A stretch of 64,000 nucleotides of DNA. It comes from Nocardioides sp. (GTDB lineage Bacteria > Actinomycetota > Actinomycetes > Propionibacteriales > Nocardioidaceae). The translations under genes were made by a program, and so were the position numbers. Below the pieces are notes generated by a model, which was not told the origin of the DNA, searched no databases, and was given only the letters and a program-made list of their open reading frames with translations. This document shows, one piece after another, positions 1 through 8,866 of the stretch (position 1 is the stretch's first letter; every line of letters starts with the position of its first letter). The DNA is taken from contig PBYI01000008.1 in NCBI GenBank assembly GCA_002729525.1, forward strand, positions 124,001 through 188,000, given 5' to 3'.

Positions 1-2
1 CC

Positions 3-968
3 GAGACGATCATCAACGCCGCCGACAAGTCCTGCCACCTCTCCTGGCAGCTGATCGCCGCGATCGGCAGGGTGGAGTCCAACCACGGGCGCACCGGCGG
101 CTCGGTGCTCGACTCCGACGGCGTCGCCACGCCCGCGATCATGGGTCGTGCGCTGGACGGCCGCGGCGGCACCACCCAGATCAAGGACACCGACCAGGGC
201 GTCCTCGACGGGGACAAGCGCTACGACCGCGCCGTCGGCCCGATGCAGTTCATCCCCTCGACCTGGGCCTCGGTCGGCGTCGACGCCGACGGCGACGACG
301 TCCGCGACCCGCAGGACATCGACGACGCGGCCCTGGCCACGGCCGTCTACCTCTGCTCCGGCGACGACGACCTCGGCACCGACACCGGGCGCTCGGCCGC
401 GGTCTACCGCTACAACCACTCCCACAGCTACGTCGCGCTCGTGCTCGACGTGATGGAGAGCTACCTCGCCGGCGACTACACCTCGGTCCCCGACAGCGTG
501 CTCGCCGCCGGCTACGGCGCCCCCGACGTCCCGGTCCTCAAGCCGAGCAAGCCGAGCAAGCCGAAGAAGTCGAAGGGCTCCTCGAGCCAGGGCGACCAGG
601 AGCAGGTCTCCACCCCGACCTCCACGCCGACGCCGACCCCGACGCCGACCCCGACGCCCACCCCGTCCTCCTCGCCCACCAAGAGCACCGGCGGTGGCGG
701 CGGCAGCACCGGCGGCAGCACCGGCGGCAACACGCTCAAGGACGCCGGCGACAAGGTGAAGGACGGTGTGAAGGAGACGGTGAAGAACGTCGGCGACGCC
801 GTCCCGGACACCGGTGTCGAGCCGGTCGACAACACCCTCTCCCGCGCCGAGGCCGAGGTGCAGTGCCGGATCGACCTGGGTCTCAACGACCTCGTCGGGT
901 CGCTGCTGCAGCTCCAGCTCGCCTCCCCCGAGTTCAAGAAGTGCGTGAACGACTACATGAACGGCTGA
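3..968 (+). CDS. Lytic murein transglycosylase, 5' end missing
   Basis: The frame is already open at base 3, so the N-terminus (signal peptide) lies before the window. The first visible residues contain the transglycosylase catalytic motif with Glu in IGRVESNHGR, followed by VGPMQFIPSTWA and YNHSHSYVALVL, which match the SLT/MltB-type lysozyme fold that cleaves the glycan strand of peptidoglycan. After this domain come a lysine-rich linker (KPSKPSKPKKSKG), a Thr-Pro run, a Gly/Ser run and a C-terminal tail with two Cys residues (QCRIDLG and KKCVND) that could form a disulfide outside the cell. Exported wall enzyme is inferred from the domain and the low-complexity linkers. It ends 30 bases before a strong hairpin shared with the convergent hemB. 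Confidence 0.85.
   Translation, partial: ETIINAADKSCHLSWQLIAAIGRVESNHGRTGGSVLDSDGVATPAIMGRALDGRGGTTQIKDTDQGVLDGDKRYDRAVGPMQFIPSTWASVGVDADGDDVRDPQDIDDAALATAVYLCSGDDDLGTDTGRSAAVYRYNHSHSYVALVLDVMESYLAGDYTSVPDSVLAAGYGAPDVPVLKPSKPSKPKKSKGSSSQGDQEQVSTPTSTPTPTPTPTPTPTPSSSPTKSTGGGGGSTGGSTGGNTLKDAGDKVKDGVKETVKNVGDAVPDTGVEPVDNTLSRAEAEVQCRIDLGLNDLVGSLLQLQLASPEFKKCVNDYMNG
622..664 (+). repeat. Thr-Pro microsatellite inside the transglycosylase gene
   Basis: About three copies of a 12-base unit, gacgccgacccc, encode a run of alternating Thr and Pro. This is a typical flexible, O-glycosylatable linker of exported actinobacterial proteins and is likely to vary in copy number between strains. Confidence 0.7.
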
Positions 969-998
969 CCCGCCGCTCCCTGCTCGACCGCTCCTGCT

Positions 999-1034
999 CG
1001 ACGACCCGGTGCCCGCGAGGGCACCGGGTCGTCG
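999..1034. terminator. Bidirectional hairpin between transglycosylase and hemB
   Basis: A 16-base perfect stem (999-1014 with 1019-1034) around a GCGA loop sits between two convergent genes. It has no T-tract on either side, as is usual for high-GC actinobacterial terminators. Confidence 0.75.
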
Positions 1035-1038
1035 TGCG

Positions 1039-2025
1039 TCAGGCCCGCAGCCAGCGGGCGGCCTCGGCCGCCCAGTAGGTCAGCACGACGTCGGCACCGG
1101 CTCGCCGGATCGACAGCAGCGTCTCGAGGATCGCGGCCTGCCGGTCGATCCAGCCGTTCGCCGCGGCCGCCTCGACCATGGCGTACTCACCGGAGATGTT
1201 GTACGCCGCCACCGGCACCGGGACGGCGTCGCGGACCTGGCGGATCACGTCGAGGTAGGCCAGGGCCGGCTTCACCATCACCAGGTCGGCACCCTGCTCG
1301 ACGTCCAGGAGCGACTCTCGTACGCCCTCGCGGGCGTTGGCGGGGTCCTGCTGGTAGGTGCGTCGGTCGCCCTGCAGCGAGGAGTCGACCGCCTCGCGGA
1401 ACGGTCCGTAGAAGGCGGAGGCGTACTTCGTGCCGTAGGCCAGGATCGCGGTGTCGAGGTGCCCGGCACCGTCGAGCGCCGAGCGGATCGCGGCCACCTG
1501 GCCGTCCATCATCCCGCTCGGGCCGACCAGGTGGACGCCGGCCTCGGCCTGCGCCACCGCCATCTGGCCGTAGAGGTCCAGGGTGGCGTCGTTGTCGACC
1601 GCGCCGGACGGCGTCAGCACGCCGCAGTGGCCGTGGTCGGTGAACTCGTCGAGGCACAGGTCGGCCATGACCGGCAGGGCGTCGCCCACCTCGGCCACGA
1701 CGTCGCGGATGGCGACGTTGAGGATGCCGTCGGGGTCGATGCCGCCCGACCCGGTGGCGTCCTTGGTCCCGGGGACGCCGAACAGCATGATCCCGCCCAG
1801 GCCGAGCCCGGCGGCCTCGGCGGCCGCCGCGCGCAGCGAGTCGCGGGAGTGCTGGACGACGCCCGGCATGGAGCCGATCGGACGGGGCTCGGAGGCGCCC
1901 TCCCGCACGAACCCCGGCAGCACGAGCTGCCGGGGCTCCACCGACGTCTCGGAGACGGCGCGCCGCAGCGCCGCCGTCGTCCGCAGGCGGCGGGGGCGGA
2001 CGACGGGGCGCGGCAGCTCGTTCAT
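1039..2025 (-). CDS. hemB: Delta-aminolevulinic acid dehydratase (porphobilinogen synthase)
   Basis: Condenses two 5-aminolevulinate molecules to porphobilinogen, the second common step of haem, sirohaem and cobalamin synthesis, in the cytosol. The 328-residue product has the full family length. The two Schiff-base lysines lie in [12 protein letters not shown] and [11 protein letters not shown], and the metal-site segment reads [14 protein letters not shown]. That segment keeps the first and third Cys of the zinc-type triad with Asp in the middle position. It is the last gene of the rex-hemA-hemC-hemD-hemB run, 8 bases after hemD, so it is probably co-transcribed. Start ATG at 2025. Confidence 0.97.
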   Translation of the reverse strand: MNELPRPVVRPRRLRTTAALRRAVSETSVEPRQLVLPGFVREGASEPRPIGSMPGVVQHSRDSLRAAAAEAAGLGLGGIMLFGVPGTKDATGSGGIDPDGILNVAIRDVVAEVGDALPVMADLCLDEFTDHGHCGVLTPSGAVDNDATLDLYGQMAVAQAEAGVHLVGPSGMMDGQVAAIRSALDGAGHLDTAILAYGTKYASAFYGPFREAVDSSLQGDRRTYQQDPANAREGVRESLLDVEQGADLVMVKPALAYLDVIRQVRDAVPVPVAAYNISGEYAMVEAAAANGWIDRQAAILETLLSIRRAGADVVLTYWAAEAARWLRA

Positions 2026-2033
2026 CGGGCCGC

Positions 2034-3713
2034 TCAGCGCGAGGACGCCTTGCGGCGGCCCGCCGGCTTGCGGTCGGACGGCTTGGTCACCGGCTCACCC
2101 GCGTCGAGCAGCGCCACCCGACGGGCGGCACCGAAGTCGGCGAGCGCGGAGACCAGCACGTCGACGTCCGGCTTCGGCGCCATCACGTCGACCCGCAGAC
2201 CGTGCTCCTCGGCCGTCTTGGCCGTGGCGGGCCCGATCACCGCGATGACCGTCGACGGGTGCGGCTTACCGGCGATGCCGACGAGGTTGCGCACCGTCGA
2301 GGACGAGGTGAAGACGACCGCGTCGAACTTGCCCGACTTGATCGCGTCGCGCGTCGGCGCCGGCGGCGGCGCGGCCCGGACGGTGCGGTAGGCGGTGACG
2401 TCGTCGCACTCCCAGCCCTTGTCGACGAGGCCGGCGACGAGGGTCTCGGTGGCGATGTCGGCGCGCGGGAGGAAGACCCGGTTGATGGGGTCGAGGTCCT
2501 CGTCGAACTCCGGCCAGTCCGCCAGCAGACCGGCGGCGGACTGCTCGCCCGACGGCACCAGGTCGGCCGACAGGCCCCAGGCGGAGATCGCGGCGGCGGT
2601 CTTGTCGCCGACGGCGGCGATCTTGAGACCGGAGAAGGCACGGGCGTCGAGGCCGTACTCCTCGAACTTCTCGCGCACGGCCTTCACGGCGTTGGCCGAG
2701 GTGAAGGCGATCCACTCGTAGCGACCCTCGACGAGACCGCGGACGGCCTTGTCCATCTGCTGCGGGTTGCGCGGCGGCTCGACCGAGATGGTCGGCACCT
2801 CCTCGGGCACCGCGCCGAAGCCGCGCAGGCCGACCGAGAGCGAGGCGGCCTGCTCCTTGGTGCGGGGCACCAGCACGCGCCAGCCGAACAGCGGCTTGGT
2901 CTCGAACCACGACAGCGGCTCGCGCATCCCGACGACGTCGCCGATGACGGTGATCGCCGGGGGCGCCATCCGGGCGGCGCGGGCGTCGGCGGCGATGTGC
3001 TCGAGCGTCGAGACGACCGTCTGCTGCTCGGTGGTGGTGCCGACGCGGGTCATCGCGACCGGGGTGCTCGGCGAGCGGCCGGCCTCGACGAGCGCGGCGG
3101 AGATGTCACCGATCTGGCCGACGGCCGAGAGCAGCACCAGGGTGCGGTCGTCGTCGTACCGGCTCCAGTCGACCTTGTCGCCGCAGGTCACCACGGCCAC
3201 CTCGCGGCGGTCCTTGGTGGTGAGCGGGATGCCGGCGTACGCCGGGACGGCGCCGACGCTGGAGACGCCCGGGACGACCTCGAAGCCGATGCCGGCCTTG
3301 GCGCAGGCCTGCGCCTCCTCGGGGCCCGAGGCGTAGAGGAAGGGGTCGCCGCCCAGCAGGCGCACGATCCGCAGACCGCGCTTGGCCTGCTTCACGACGA
3401 CCTTCGCGCGGGCCGCGTGGGTGAGCGGCTGGCCGTCCTCGCCGAAGCCGCCGTCGACGATCTCCGGGCCGTCGGTCTCGACCTCCTCGCCCTCCTTGGC
3501 CTCGACGGGCGCGGGCAGGCCGAGGACGGCGCGGACGAGGTCGGCGTGCTCGGGGACCTCGGTCACCACCACATCGGCCCGACGCAGCAGGTCGAGGGAG
3601 CGCACGGTCAGCAGGTCGGGGTCGCCGGGACCGCTGCCCACGAACGACACCCAGCTCGCAGCGATCCGCTCGGCCGCGGTCGTGGCGGGGGTGGTGGACT
3701 TGGCTCGGGTCAT
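2034..3713 (-). CDS. hemD: Uroporphyrinogen-III C-methyltransferase / uroporphyrinogen-III synthase fusion
   Basis: A two-domain protein. Residues about 20-260 form a SUMT/CobA-like SAM-dependent methyltransferase ([54 protein letters not shown]). Residues about 270-540 form uroporphyrinogen-III synthase ([35 protein letters not shown]). The synthase closes hydroxymethylbilane into uroporphyrinogen III. The methyltransferase half would lead to precorrin-2 for sirohaem or B12, although its nucleotide-binding motifs diverge from stand-alone CobA, so activity is not certain. Such fusions are common in actinobacteria. ATG 3713 is preferred because AAAGGTG lies about 9 bases upstream. GTG 3725 is the alternative. 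Confidence 0.93.
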   Translation of the reverse strand: MTRAKSTTPATTAAERIAASWVSFVGSGPGDPDLLTVRSLDLLRRADVVVTEVPEHADLVRAVLGLPAPVEAKEGEEVETDGPEIVDGGFGEDGQPLTHAARAKVVVKQAKRGLRIVRLLGGDPFLYASGPEEAQACAKAGIGFEVVPGVSSVGAVPAYAGIPLTTKDRREVAVVTCGDKVDWSRYDDDRTLVLLSAVGQIGDISAALVEAGRSPSTPVAMTRVGTTTEQQTVVSTLEHIAADARAARMAPPAITVIGDVVGMREPLSWFETKPLFGWRVLVPRTKEQAASLSVGLRGFGAVPEEVPTISVEPPRNPQQMDKAVRGLVEGRYEWIAFTSANAVKAVREKFEEYGLDARAFSGLKIAAVGDKTAAAISAWGLSADLVPSGEQSAAGLLADWPEFDEDLDPINRVFLPRADIATETLVAGLVDKGWECDDVTAYRTVRAAPPPAPTRDAIKSGKFDAVVFTSSSTVRNLVGIAGKPHPSTVIAVIGPATAKTAEEHGLRVDVMAPKPDVDVLVSALADFGAARRVALLDAGEPVTKPSDRKPAGRRKASSR

Positions 3714-3784
3714 GGGTTGGTGCACCTTTGCTAGCTCTGGTCAGGCAGGGAAAGCGGGCGGGCGGGGACGCGCTGCGCTGCGCG

Positions 3785-4771
3785 TCAGGTCGTGGGTGGT
3801 GGCCGGTCGGGCGGGTCGTCGAGCCGGTCGGCCCCCTCGGCGAGCATCTCCTCGGCGAGGCGTACGCCGACTCCGGCGGCGTCGGTGGCGGGTCCGGAGG
3901 CCGACAGGCGCACCGAGAGCTCGCCGTCGGTCGAGAGCGCGACCGCCCGGACCCAGATCTCCTCGCCGTCCTCGCCCTCGACGAGCTCGGCGAGCGCGCC
4001 GATGGGGGCGGAGCAGCCGCCCTCGAGGGTGGCGAGCACCGCGCGCTCGGCGGCGACGGCGGCACGGGTGGCGGGGTCGTCGACCGCCTCGGCGATCGCG
4101 GCGGCCAGCGGGTCGTCGGCCCGGCACTCGACGGCGAGCGCACCCTGGCCGGGCGCCGGGAGCACCTGGATCGGGTCGAGCACCTCGGTGGCCTCGTCGA
4201 GCCGGCCCAGGCGGGCCAGACCGGCCCGGGCGAGCACGACGGCGTCGAGGTCGCCGGAGGTGACCCGGCCGATGCGGGTGTCGACGTTGCCGCGCAGGCC
4301 GACGACGTCGAGGCCCAGGCCGAGCGCGTGGATCTGGGCGGCCCGGCGGGGCGAGCCGGTCCCGACGACGGAGCCGACGGGCAGCTCGCCGAGCGTGAGC
4401 CCGTCGCGGGCCACGACCACGTCGCGGGGGTCCTCGCGCTGCGGGACGGCGGCCAGCACGAGGCCCTCGGCCGGCGCGGTGGGCAGGTCCTTGAGCGAGT
4501 GGACGGCGACGTCGACGCGGCCCTCGAGCAGGGCGTGGCGGACGGCGCCGACGAAGACCCCCGTGGCCGAGGAGCCTGCGAGCGGAGTGCCGGCGGCCTG
4601 GCTGCGGTCGCCGTCGGTGGTGATCTCGACGAGCTCGACGGCGAGACCGAGGTGGGTGGCGACCTGGTCGGCGACCCACCGGGACTGGGTGGTGGCCAGG
4701 GCACTGGCGCGGGTGCCGACCCGCACGGTGCGGGTGGCCGCGGCGTCGGTGAGGGAGGTCGGGGTCGTCAC
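3785..4771 (-). CDS. hemC: Porphobilinogen deaminase (hydroxymethylbilane synthase)
   Basis: Polymerises four porphobilinogens into hydroxymethylbilane on a covalently bound dipyrromethane cofactor. The cofactor Cys is Cys253 in LEGGCSAPIGA. Other family motifs are VGTRASALATTQSRW at the N-terminus, HSLKDLP at residues 91-97 and TGSPRRAAQ near 138-146. Length 328 residues, slightly above the usual 300-315 because of the C-terminal tail. Its ATG overlaps the hemA stop by four bases (ATGA), so translation is coupled. A 71-base gap to hemD follows. Confidence 0.96.
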   Translation of the reverse strand: MTTPTSLTDAAATRTVRVGTRASALATTQSRWVADQVATHLGLAVELVEITTDGDRSQAAGTPLAGSSATGVFVGAVRHALLEGRVDVAVHSLKDLPTAPAEGLVLAAVPQREDPRDVVVARDGLTLGELPVGSVVGTGSPRRAAQIHALGLGLDVVGLRGNVDTRIGRVTSGDLDAVVLARAGLARLGRLDEATEVLDPIQVLPAPGQGALAVECRADDPLAAAIAEAVDDPATRAAVAAERAVLATLEGGCSAPIGALAELVEGEDGEEIWVRAVALSTDGELSVRLSASGPATDAAGVGVRLAEEMLAEGADRLDDPPDRPPPTT

Positions 4772-6060
4772 GAGACCTCCGGCCGGGTCACGGCGGTGAC
4801 CGCCTCGGGGTGCAGGGCGAACAGCTCGGCCAGGGCGGCGGCGTACGACACCGCGCCGCCGTCGTCGACGAGCTCCTTCACGCGCACGGTCGGCTCGTGC
4901 AGCAGCTTGTCGGCGACCCGGCGCACGGTGTGGCGGATCTCGGCCAGCGCGGCCTCGTCGAGTCCGGGCATGCGCGACTCCAGGCGCTCCATCTCGGCCT
5001 CGACCACGGAGGTGGCCATCGAGCGCAGCGCGACCACGGTCGGGGTGACGCTGGCCTGGCGGCGCGCAGCGAGGAAGGCGGTGACCTCCTCGGTGACGAT
5101 CCGCCGGACCTCGTCGACCTCGCGGCCGGCCTCGGTGTCGGCGAGTGCCTCGGCCAGCTCGGGCAGGCCGATCAGCAGCACGTCGTCGAGCTCGGCGACG
5201 CTCGGCTCGACGTCGCGCGGCAGGGCGATGTCGATGACCGCCAGCGGGCGGTGGGCGCCCGCCCGGGCGTGGGCGAGCATGTCGCGGGTGACGATGACGC
5301 CGGTCGCGCCGGTGCAGGTCACCAGCACGTCGGCGGAGGCCAGCTCGGCGTCGAGGTCGGCCAGGGCGACGGCCCGGCCACCGTGCTCCTCGGCGAGCCG
5401 CGCGGCGCGGTGGGGCGTGCGGTTGACGACGGCGAGGTCGCCGGCGCCGAGGCGGCTCACGGTCGCGGCGGCCAGGCCGGCCATCGCGCCGGCGCCGACG
5501 ACGGCGACCCGGCGCCCGGCGAGCGGACCGTGCTGGTCGGCCGCCCGGTCGAGTGCGGCGGACACCAGCGAGGGCGCGACCCGGTCGACGCCGGTCTCGG
5601 CCCGGGCCCGCTTGCCGACGCGCAGCGCCTGCTGGAAGAGGACGTTGAGGGCGGGGCCGACGGTGCCGGCCTCCTGGCCGCGGCGCAGCGCCTCCCGGGT
5701 CTGGCCGAGGATCTGGCCCTCACCGACCGCCATGGAGTCGAGCCCCGCCGCGACCTGGAACAGGTGCGAGACGGCGGCGTCGTCGTAGTGGACGTAGAGG
5801 TGCGCCAGCATCGCCTCGGCGGACTCCCCGGCCGACTCCAGCAGCAGGCGCGAGAGCGCCTCGACGCTGCCGTGGAAGCGGTCGACCTCGGCGTACACCT
5901 CGACGCGGTTGCAGGTGGCCACGACGGTGGCCTCCTCCACGTGCGGCGCCACGACGGCGTCGCCGGCGAGCTTGACGGCACCGTCGGCATCGAGCGCGAG
6001 GCGCTCGAGCAGGGAGACGGGCGCCGAGCTGTGCGACACCCCGACGACCAGGACGCTCAT
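4768..6060 (-). CDS. hemA: Glutamyl-tRNA reductase
   Basis: Reduces glutamyl-tRNA(Glu) to glutamate-1-semialdehyde with NADPH, the first committed and usually rate-limiting step of C5-pathway tetrapyrrole synthesis. The nucleophilic cysteine is Cys50 in VATCNRVEVYAE, GVSHSSAP opens the protein, and a Rossmann segment VVGAGAMAGLAA with VNRTPHRAARLAE follows. A C-terminal dimerisation helix completes the 430-residue protein. The gene lies 64 bases downstream of rex, as in the Streptomyces rex-hemACD operon, so Rex may link haem supply to the NADH/NAD+ ratio. Confidence 0.96.
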   Translation of the reverse strand: MSVLVVGVSHSSAPVSLLERLALDADGAVKLAGDAVVAPHVEEATVVATCNRVEVYAEVDRFHGSVEALSRLLLESAGESAEAMLAHLYVHYDDAAVSHLFQVAAGLDSMAVGEGQILGQTREALRRGQEAGTVGPALNVLFQQALRVGKRARAETGVDRVAPSLVSAALDRAADQHGPLAGRRVAVVGAGAMAGLAAATVSRLGAGDLAVVNRTPHRAARLAEEHGGRAVALADLDAELASADVLVTCTGATGVIVTRDMLAHARAGAHRPLAVIDIALPRDVEPSVAELDDVLLIGLPELAEALADTEAGREVDEVRRIVTEEVTAFLAARRQASVTPTVVALRSMATSVVEAEMERLESRMPGLDEAALAEIRHTVRRVADKLLHEPTVRVKELVDDGGAVSYAAALAELFALHPEAVTAVTRPEVS

Positions 6061-6124
6061 GCGGCACCTCCGGTGACGGGTCGGACTGGGGTCTGGTGGC
6101 TGCTCATCGCCGTGCTCAACGCGC

Positions 6125-6787
6125 TCATCCCCCCGACGCCTTCCGCTGCTCGTGGTAGGCCAGGATCTGCAGCTCGATCGACAGGTCGACCTTGCGCACG
6201 TCGACGCCGTCGGGAACGGAGAGCACCGACGGCGCGAAGTTGAGGATGCTGCTGATGCCGGCCTCGACCATGGCGTCGGCGACGTCCTGGGCAGCGACGG
6301 CGGGCGTGGCCACGACGCCGATCGCGACGCCGTGCTCGCGCACGATCCGCTCCAGGTCGGCGAACGGCTGCACGGCGATGTCGGCGACCACCTCGCCGCG
6401 CCGGGCCGGGTCGGCGTCCAGCAGCGCCACGACGCGGAAGCCGCGGCTGCGGAAGCCGGAGTAGCTGGCCAGCGCGTGGCCGAGGTTGCCGATGCCGACG
6501 ATGACGACCGGCCAGTCCTGGGTCACGCCGATCTCGCGGGCGATCTGGTAGCGCAGGTAGTCGACGTCGTACCCGACACCGCGGGTGCCGTACGAGCCGA
6601 GGTGGGAGAGGTCCTTGCGGAGCTTGGCGCTGTTGACGCCGGCGGCCAGCGCCAGCTCCTCGCTGGAGCAGGTGGCCGTGCCGGCCTCGGCCAGCGCGAC
6701 GAGCGCCCGCAGGTAGACGGGCAGGCGCGCGATGGTGGCCTCGGGGATGTCCCGACCCGGGCTCTCGCTCGAACTGCGTGCGGTCAC
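6125..6787 (-). CDS. rex: Redox-sensing transcriptional repressor Rex
   Basis: NADH-sensing repressor of respiratory and fermentative genes in Gram-positive bacteria. An N-terminal winged helix (IARLPVYLRALVALAEAG, GVNSAKLRKDLSHLGSYGTRGVGYDV) is followed by a Rossmann domain with GIGNLGHALASY that binds NAD(H), and a C-terminal swapped helix (ILAYHEQRKA). Length 220 residues is normal. Start is GTG 6787. It is the first gene of the haem run, and a partial Rex-type inverted repeat sits 74-97 bases upstream, which fits the autoregulation known for Streptomyces rex. Confidence 0.95.
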   Translation of the reverse strand: MTARSSSESPGRDIPEATIARLPVYLRALVALAEAGTATCSSEELALAAGVNSAKLRKDLSHLGSYGTRGVGYDVDYLRYQIAREIGVTQDWPVVIVGIGNLGHALASYSGFRSRGFRVVALLDADPARRGEVVADIAVQPFADLERIVREHGVAIGVVATPAVAAQDVADAMVEAGISSILNFAPSVLSVPDGVDVRKVDLSIELQILAYHEQRKASGG

Positions 6788-6860
6788 TGCTCTGCTCTCC
6801 AGCCGCCCGCGGAACGTCCCGTACGGACGGCCTCGGCGCGACGGCGCCGCTCACTGTAGG

Positions 6861-6884
6861 AGTTTGTGAAGGGGGGAACAAACT
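6861..6884 (-). promoter_or_regulatory. Candidate degenerate Rex operator upstream of rex
   Basis: The inverted repeat AGTTTGT (6861-6867) and ACAAACT (6878-6884) encloses GAAGGGGGGA. The left side contains TTGTGAA, identical to a Rex half-site, while the right half-site is degraded to GAACAAA. Position upstream of rex and the known autoregulation of the family support a control site; the imperfect right half lowers confidence. Confidence 0.45.
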
Positions 6885-6914
6885 CGACGGGAGCCCCCGG
6901 ACACGGCCCGGCCG

Positions 6915-7199
6915 TCAGGACGTGGTAAGCGCCACGCGCAGGCGTTGCGGGTCGACCCGCCAGAAGTCGTGGCGGCGACCGTCGACCAGCGTCACCGGCA
7001 CCTCGTCGGAGTAGCGCTCGCGCAAGACCGGGTCGGCGTCGACGTCGACCACGACGAACTCCTCACCGAGCTCGGCGCAGACCTCGGCGATCGTCTGCTC
7101 GGCGACCTCGCACAGGTGGCAGCCCGTGCGGGAGTAGACCGTCACCCGCGGACCCGCAGGTCGCTCGGGCGGACCGGCCGGTCGGCGCCGCAGCCTCAC
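6915..7199 (-). CDS. Glutaredoxin/thioredoxin-like (DUF836-type) small protein
   Basis: A 94-residue thioredoxin-fold protein with the redox motif CHLC in VYSRTGCHLCEVAEQTI, the cis-Pro region DEVPVTLVDG and a C-terminal helix. Such proteins are predicted thiol-disulfide oxidoreductases; the natural partner is not known. GTG 7199 is chosen because it forms a GTGA overlap with the stop of the acyl-CoA ligase gene. A shorter start at GTG 7145 would begin right at the domain. The same small protein sits beside rex and the SerB-like HAD protein in other actinobacteria, as I recall from their gene order. Confidence 0.8.
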   Translation of the reverse strand: MRLRRRPAGPPERPAGPRVTVYSRTGCHLCEVAEQTIAEVCAELGEEFVVVDVDADPVLRERYSDEVPVTLVDGRRHDFWRVDPQRLRVALTTS

Positions 7200-8761
7200 A
7201 GCGCGCCGTCCGCACGACGCCGCTCCCAGCGCCGCAGGCGGCCCTTCTGGACCTTGCCGGTGACGGTGTGCGGCAGCGCCTCGACGACCTCGACGCGGGT
7301 GGGCACCTTGAAGCGTGCCAGGTGCCGGCCGCAGTGCTCGGTGACCCGCGCGGCGAGGTCGACGGGGTCGGCGTCCGGCGCCACGACGTACGCGACGACG
7401 GCCTCGCCGATGCGGGCGTCCTCGGCGCCGACGACGGCGACCGCGCGGACGCCCTCGACCTCGGCGACGACACCCTCGACCTCGGCGGGGTAGACGTTGA
7501 AGCCGGAGACGATCACGAGGTCCTTGACCCGGTCGACGAGATGCAGGTCTCCGGCGTCGTCGAGGTAGCCGACGTCGCCGGTCGACCACCAGCCGTCGAC
7601 GTCCGGCGCGTCGTCACCGTCGGGCCAGTAGCCGCTGAACAGGTTGTCGCCACGGACCTGGATCTCACCCGGGTCACCGGGCTCCGCCGGGACGTCGTCG
7701 TCGTCGACCAGCCGCAGCTCGACGCCCTCGAGCGGCGCACCGACACCACCGGGACGGGACGCGGTCGAGCACAGGGTGCTGGTGACGACCGGCGCGGCCT
7801 CGGTGAGGCCGTAGCCCTCGTGCACCGGGATGCCGGTGCGCGCGACGAAGGCCTCGACGGTCGCGGGGTCGAGCGGGGCGGACCCGGAGAGGAGCAGGCG
7901 GACCGGCCCCAGCCGGCCCTCGAGGTCGACCCCGCTCCAGGCGGCGAGCACCGGCGGTGCGATCGGGACGACGCTCACCGCCTCGTCGTCGATGAGGTCG
8001 AGCGTGCCCTCGGGGTGGAACTGGTCGGTGAGCACCAGCTTGGCGCGGTGGCGGAGCACCCCGCCGAGCACGGCGTTGAGGCCGTAGACGTGGAACAGCG
8101 GCAGCACGCCCAGCACCACGTCGTCGCCGGACACCATCGGCGGGTCGACCTCGGCGACCTGGGCGACGTTGGCGGCCAGCGCCCGGTGGGTCAGCATCGC
8201 GCCGCGCGGGACGCCGGTCGCACCGCTGGTGTAGAGCAGCGCCGCCAGGCGCTCGAGGTCGTGGACCGGCGGCACCGGGCGAGCCCGGTCGGCGCGCAGG
8301 TGGTCGTAGGACCGCTCCCCCGGCCGCAGGGTGGTGCCGATCGCCACGACGCGCGGCGCCCGCTCCAGCCCGGCGTCGGCGGCCAGCTCGACCGCCTCGC
8401 GCACCGAGGTCACCGTGTCGCCGTCGGCCACGACCAGGCGCGGTGCGCAGCCGAGGAGGATCCGGCCCAGCTCCCGCGGGGTCGTGCGCGGGTTGATCGG
8501 CACCGCGACCGCCTGGGCACGCAGCACCGCGAGGTACGTCGTGACGAACTCCAGGCGGTTGGGGCACACGAGCGCGACCCGCTGGCCGGCGACCACGCCG
8601 GCCGCGCCGAGACCGGTGGCGACCCGTCCGGCCTCCTGGTCGAGCTCGGCCCAGGTGAGCCCCCGCCCCCCGGCCTCGACGACCGCGAGCTTCTCGGGAC
8701 TCTCGCGAGCGGCGTCGGCGAGGAGGCTGGGCAGGTCGACCAGGTCACTCGCCACGGGCAT
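7196..8761 (-). CDS. AMP-dependent acyl-CoA synthetase/ligase
   Basis: Adenylate-forming enzyme that activates a carboxylic acid with ATP and transfers it to CoA. Motifs in order: ATP-binding LLYTSGATGVPRGAMLTH, YGLTEAAPV, WWSTGDVGYLD, DRVKDLVIVSGFNVYP and the C-terminal catalytic Lys region TVTGKVQKGRL. Length 521 residues. A fatty or other hydrophobic acid is likely but the specificity cannot be read from sequence. The frame continues far upstream without a stop, but those residues are low-complexity antisense to the HAD and bldN genes. ATG 8761 gives the normal family N-terminus and lies 8 bases after a TAGGAT -10. Confidence 0.9.
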   Translation of the reverse strand: MPVASDLVDLPSLLADAARESPEKLAVVEAGGRGLTWAELDQEAGRVATGLGAAGVVAGQRVALVCPNRLEFVTTYLAVLRAQAVAVPINPRTTPRELGRILLGCAPRLVVADGDTVTSVREAVELAADAGLERAPRVVAIGTTLRPGERSYDHLRADRARPVPPVHDLERLAALLYTSGATGVPRGAMLTHRALAANVAQVAEVDPPMVSGDDVVLGVLPLFHVYGLNAVLGGVLRHRAKLVLTDQFHPEGTLDLIDDEAVSVVPIAPPVLAAWSGVDLEGRLGPVRLLLSGSAPLDPATVEAFVARTGIPVHEGYGLTEAAPVVTSTLCSTASRPGGVGAPLEGVELRLVDDDDVPAEPGDPGEIQVRGDNLFSGYWPDGDDAPDVDGWWSTGDVGYLDDAGDLHLVDRVKDLVIVSGFNVYPAEVEGVVAEVEGVRAVAVVGAEDARIGEAVVAYVVAPDADPVDLAARVTEHCGRHLARFKVPTRVEVVEALPHTVTGKVQKGRLRRWERRRADGAL

Positions 8762-8769
8762 GACGGTTG

Positions 8770-8775
8770 ATCCTA
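8770..8775 (-). promoter_or_regulatory. -10 element TAGGAT of the acyl-CoA ligase gene
   Basis: TAGGAT read on the minus strand ends 8 bases before ATG 8761, implying a 5' UTR of zero to two bases. Confidence 0.55.
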
Positions 8776-8853
8776 GGCCCTCGACGGCCCGGCGGAACCC
8801 CCTGGCGCCCACCGGTCCCACCTGCTCGCCCGACGGCGGCACCCGGCGTCCCC

Positions 8854-8859
8854 TACCCT
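8854..8859 (+). promoter_or_regulatory. -10 element TACCCT of the HAD phosphatase gene
   Basis: TACCCT is followed by 7 bases and then ATG 8867, the geometry of a leaderless transcript whose first base is the start codon. Confidence 0.6.
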
Positions 8860-8866
8860 GTGCGCC

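Noticed and set aside
622..664. The short tandem repeat as a CRISPR-like array.
   Set aside because: The 12-base units are contiguous without spacers and encode an in-frame Thr-Pro linker.
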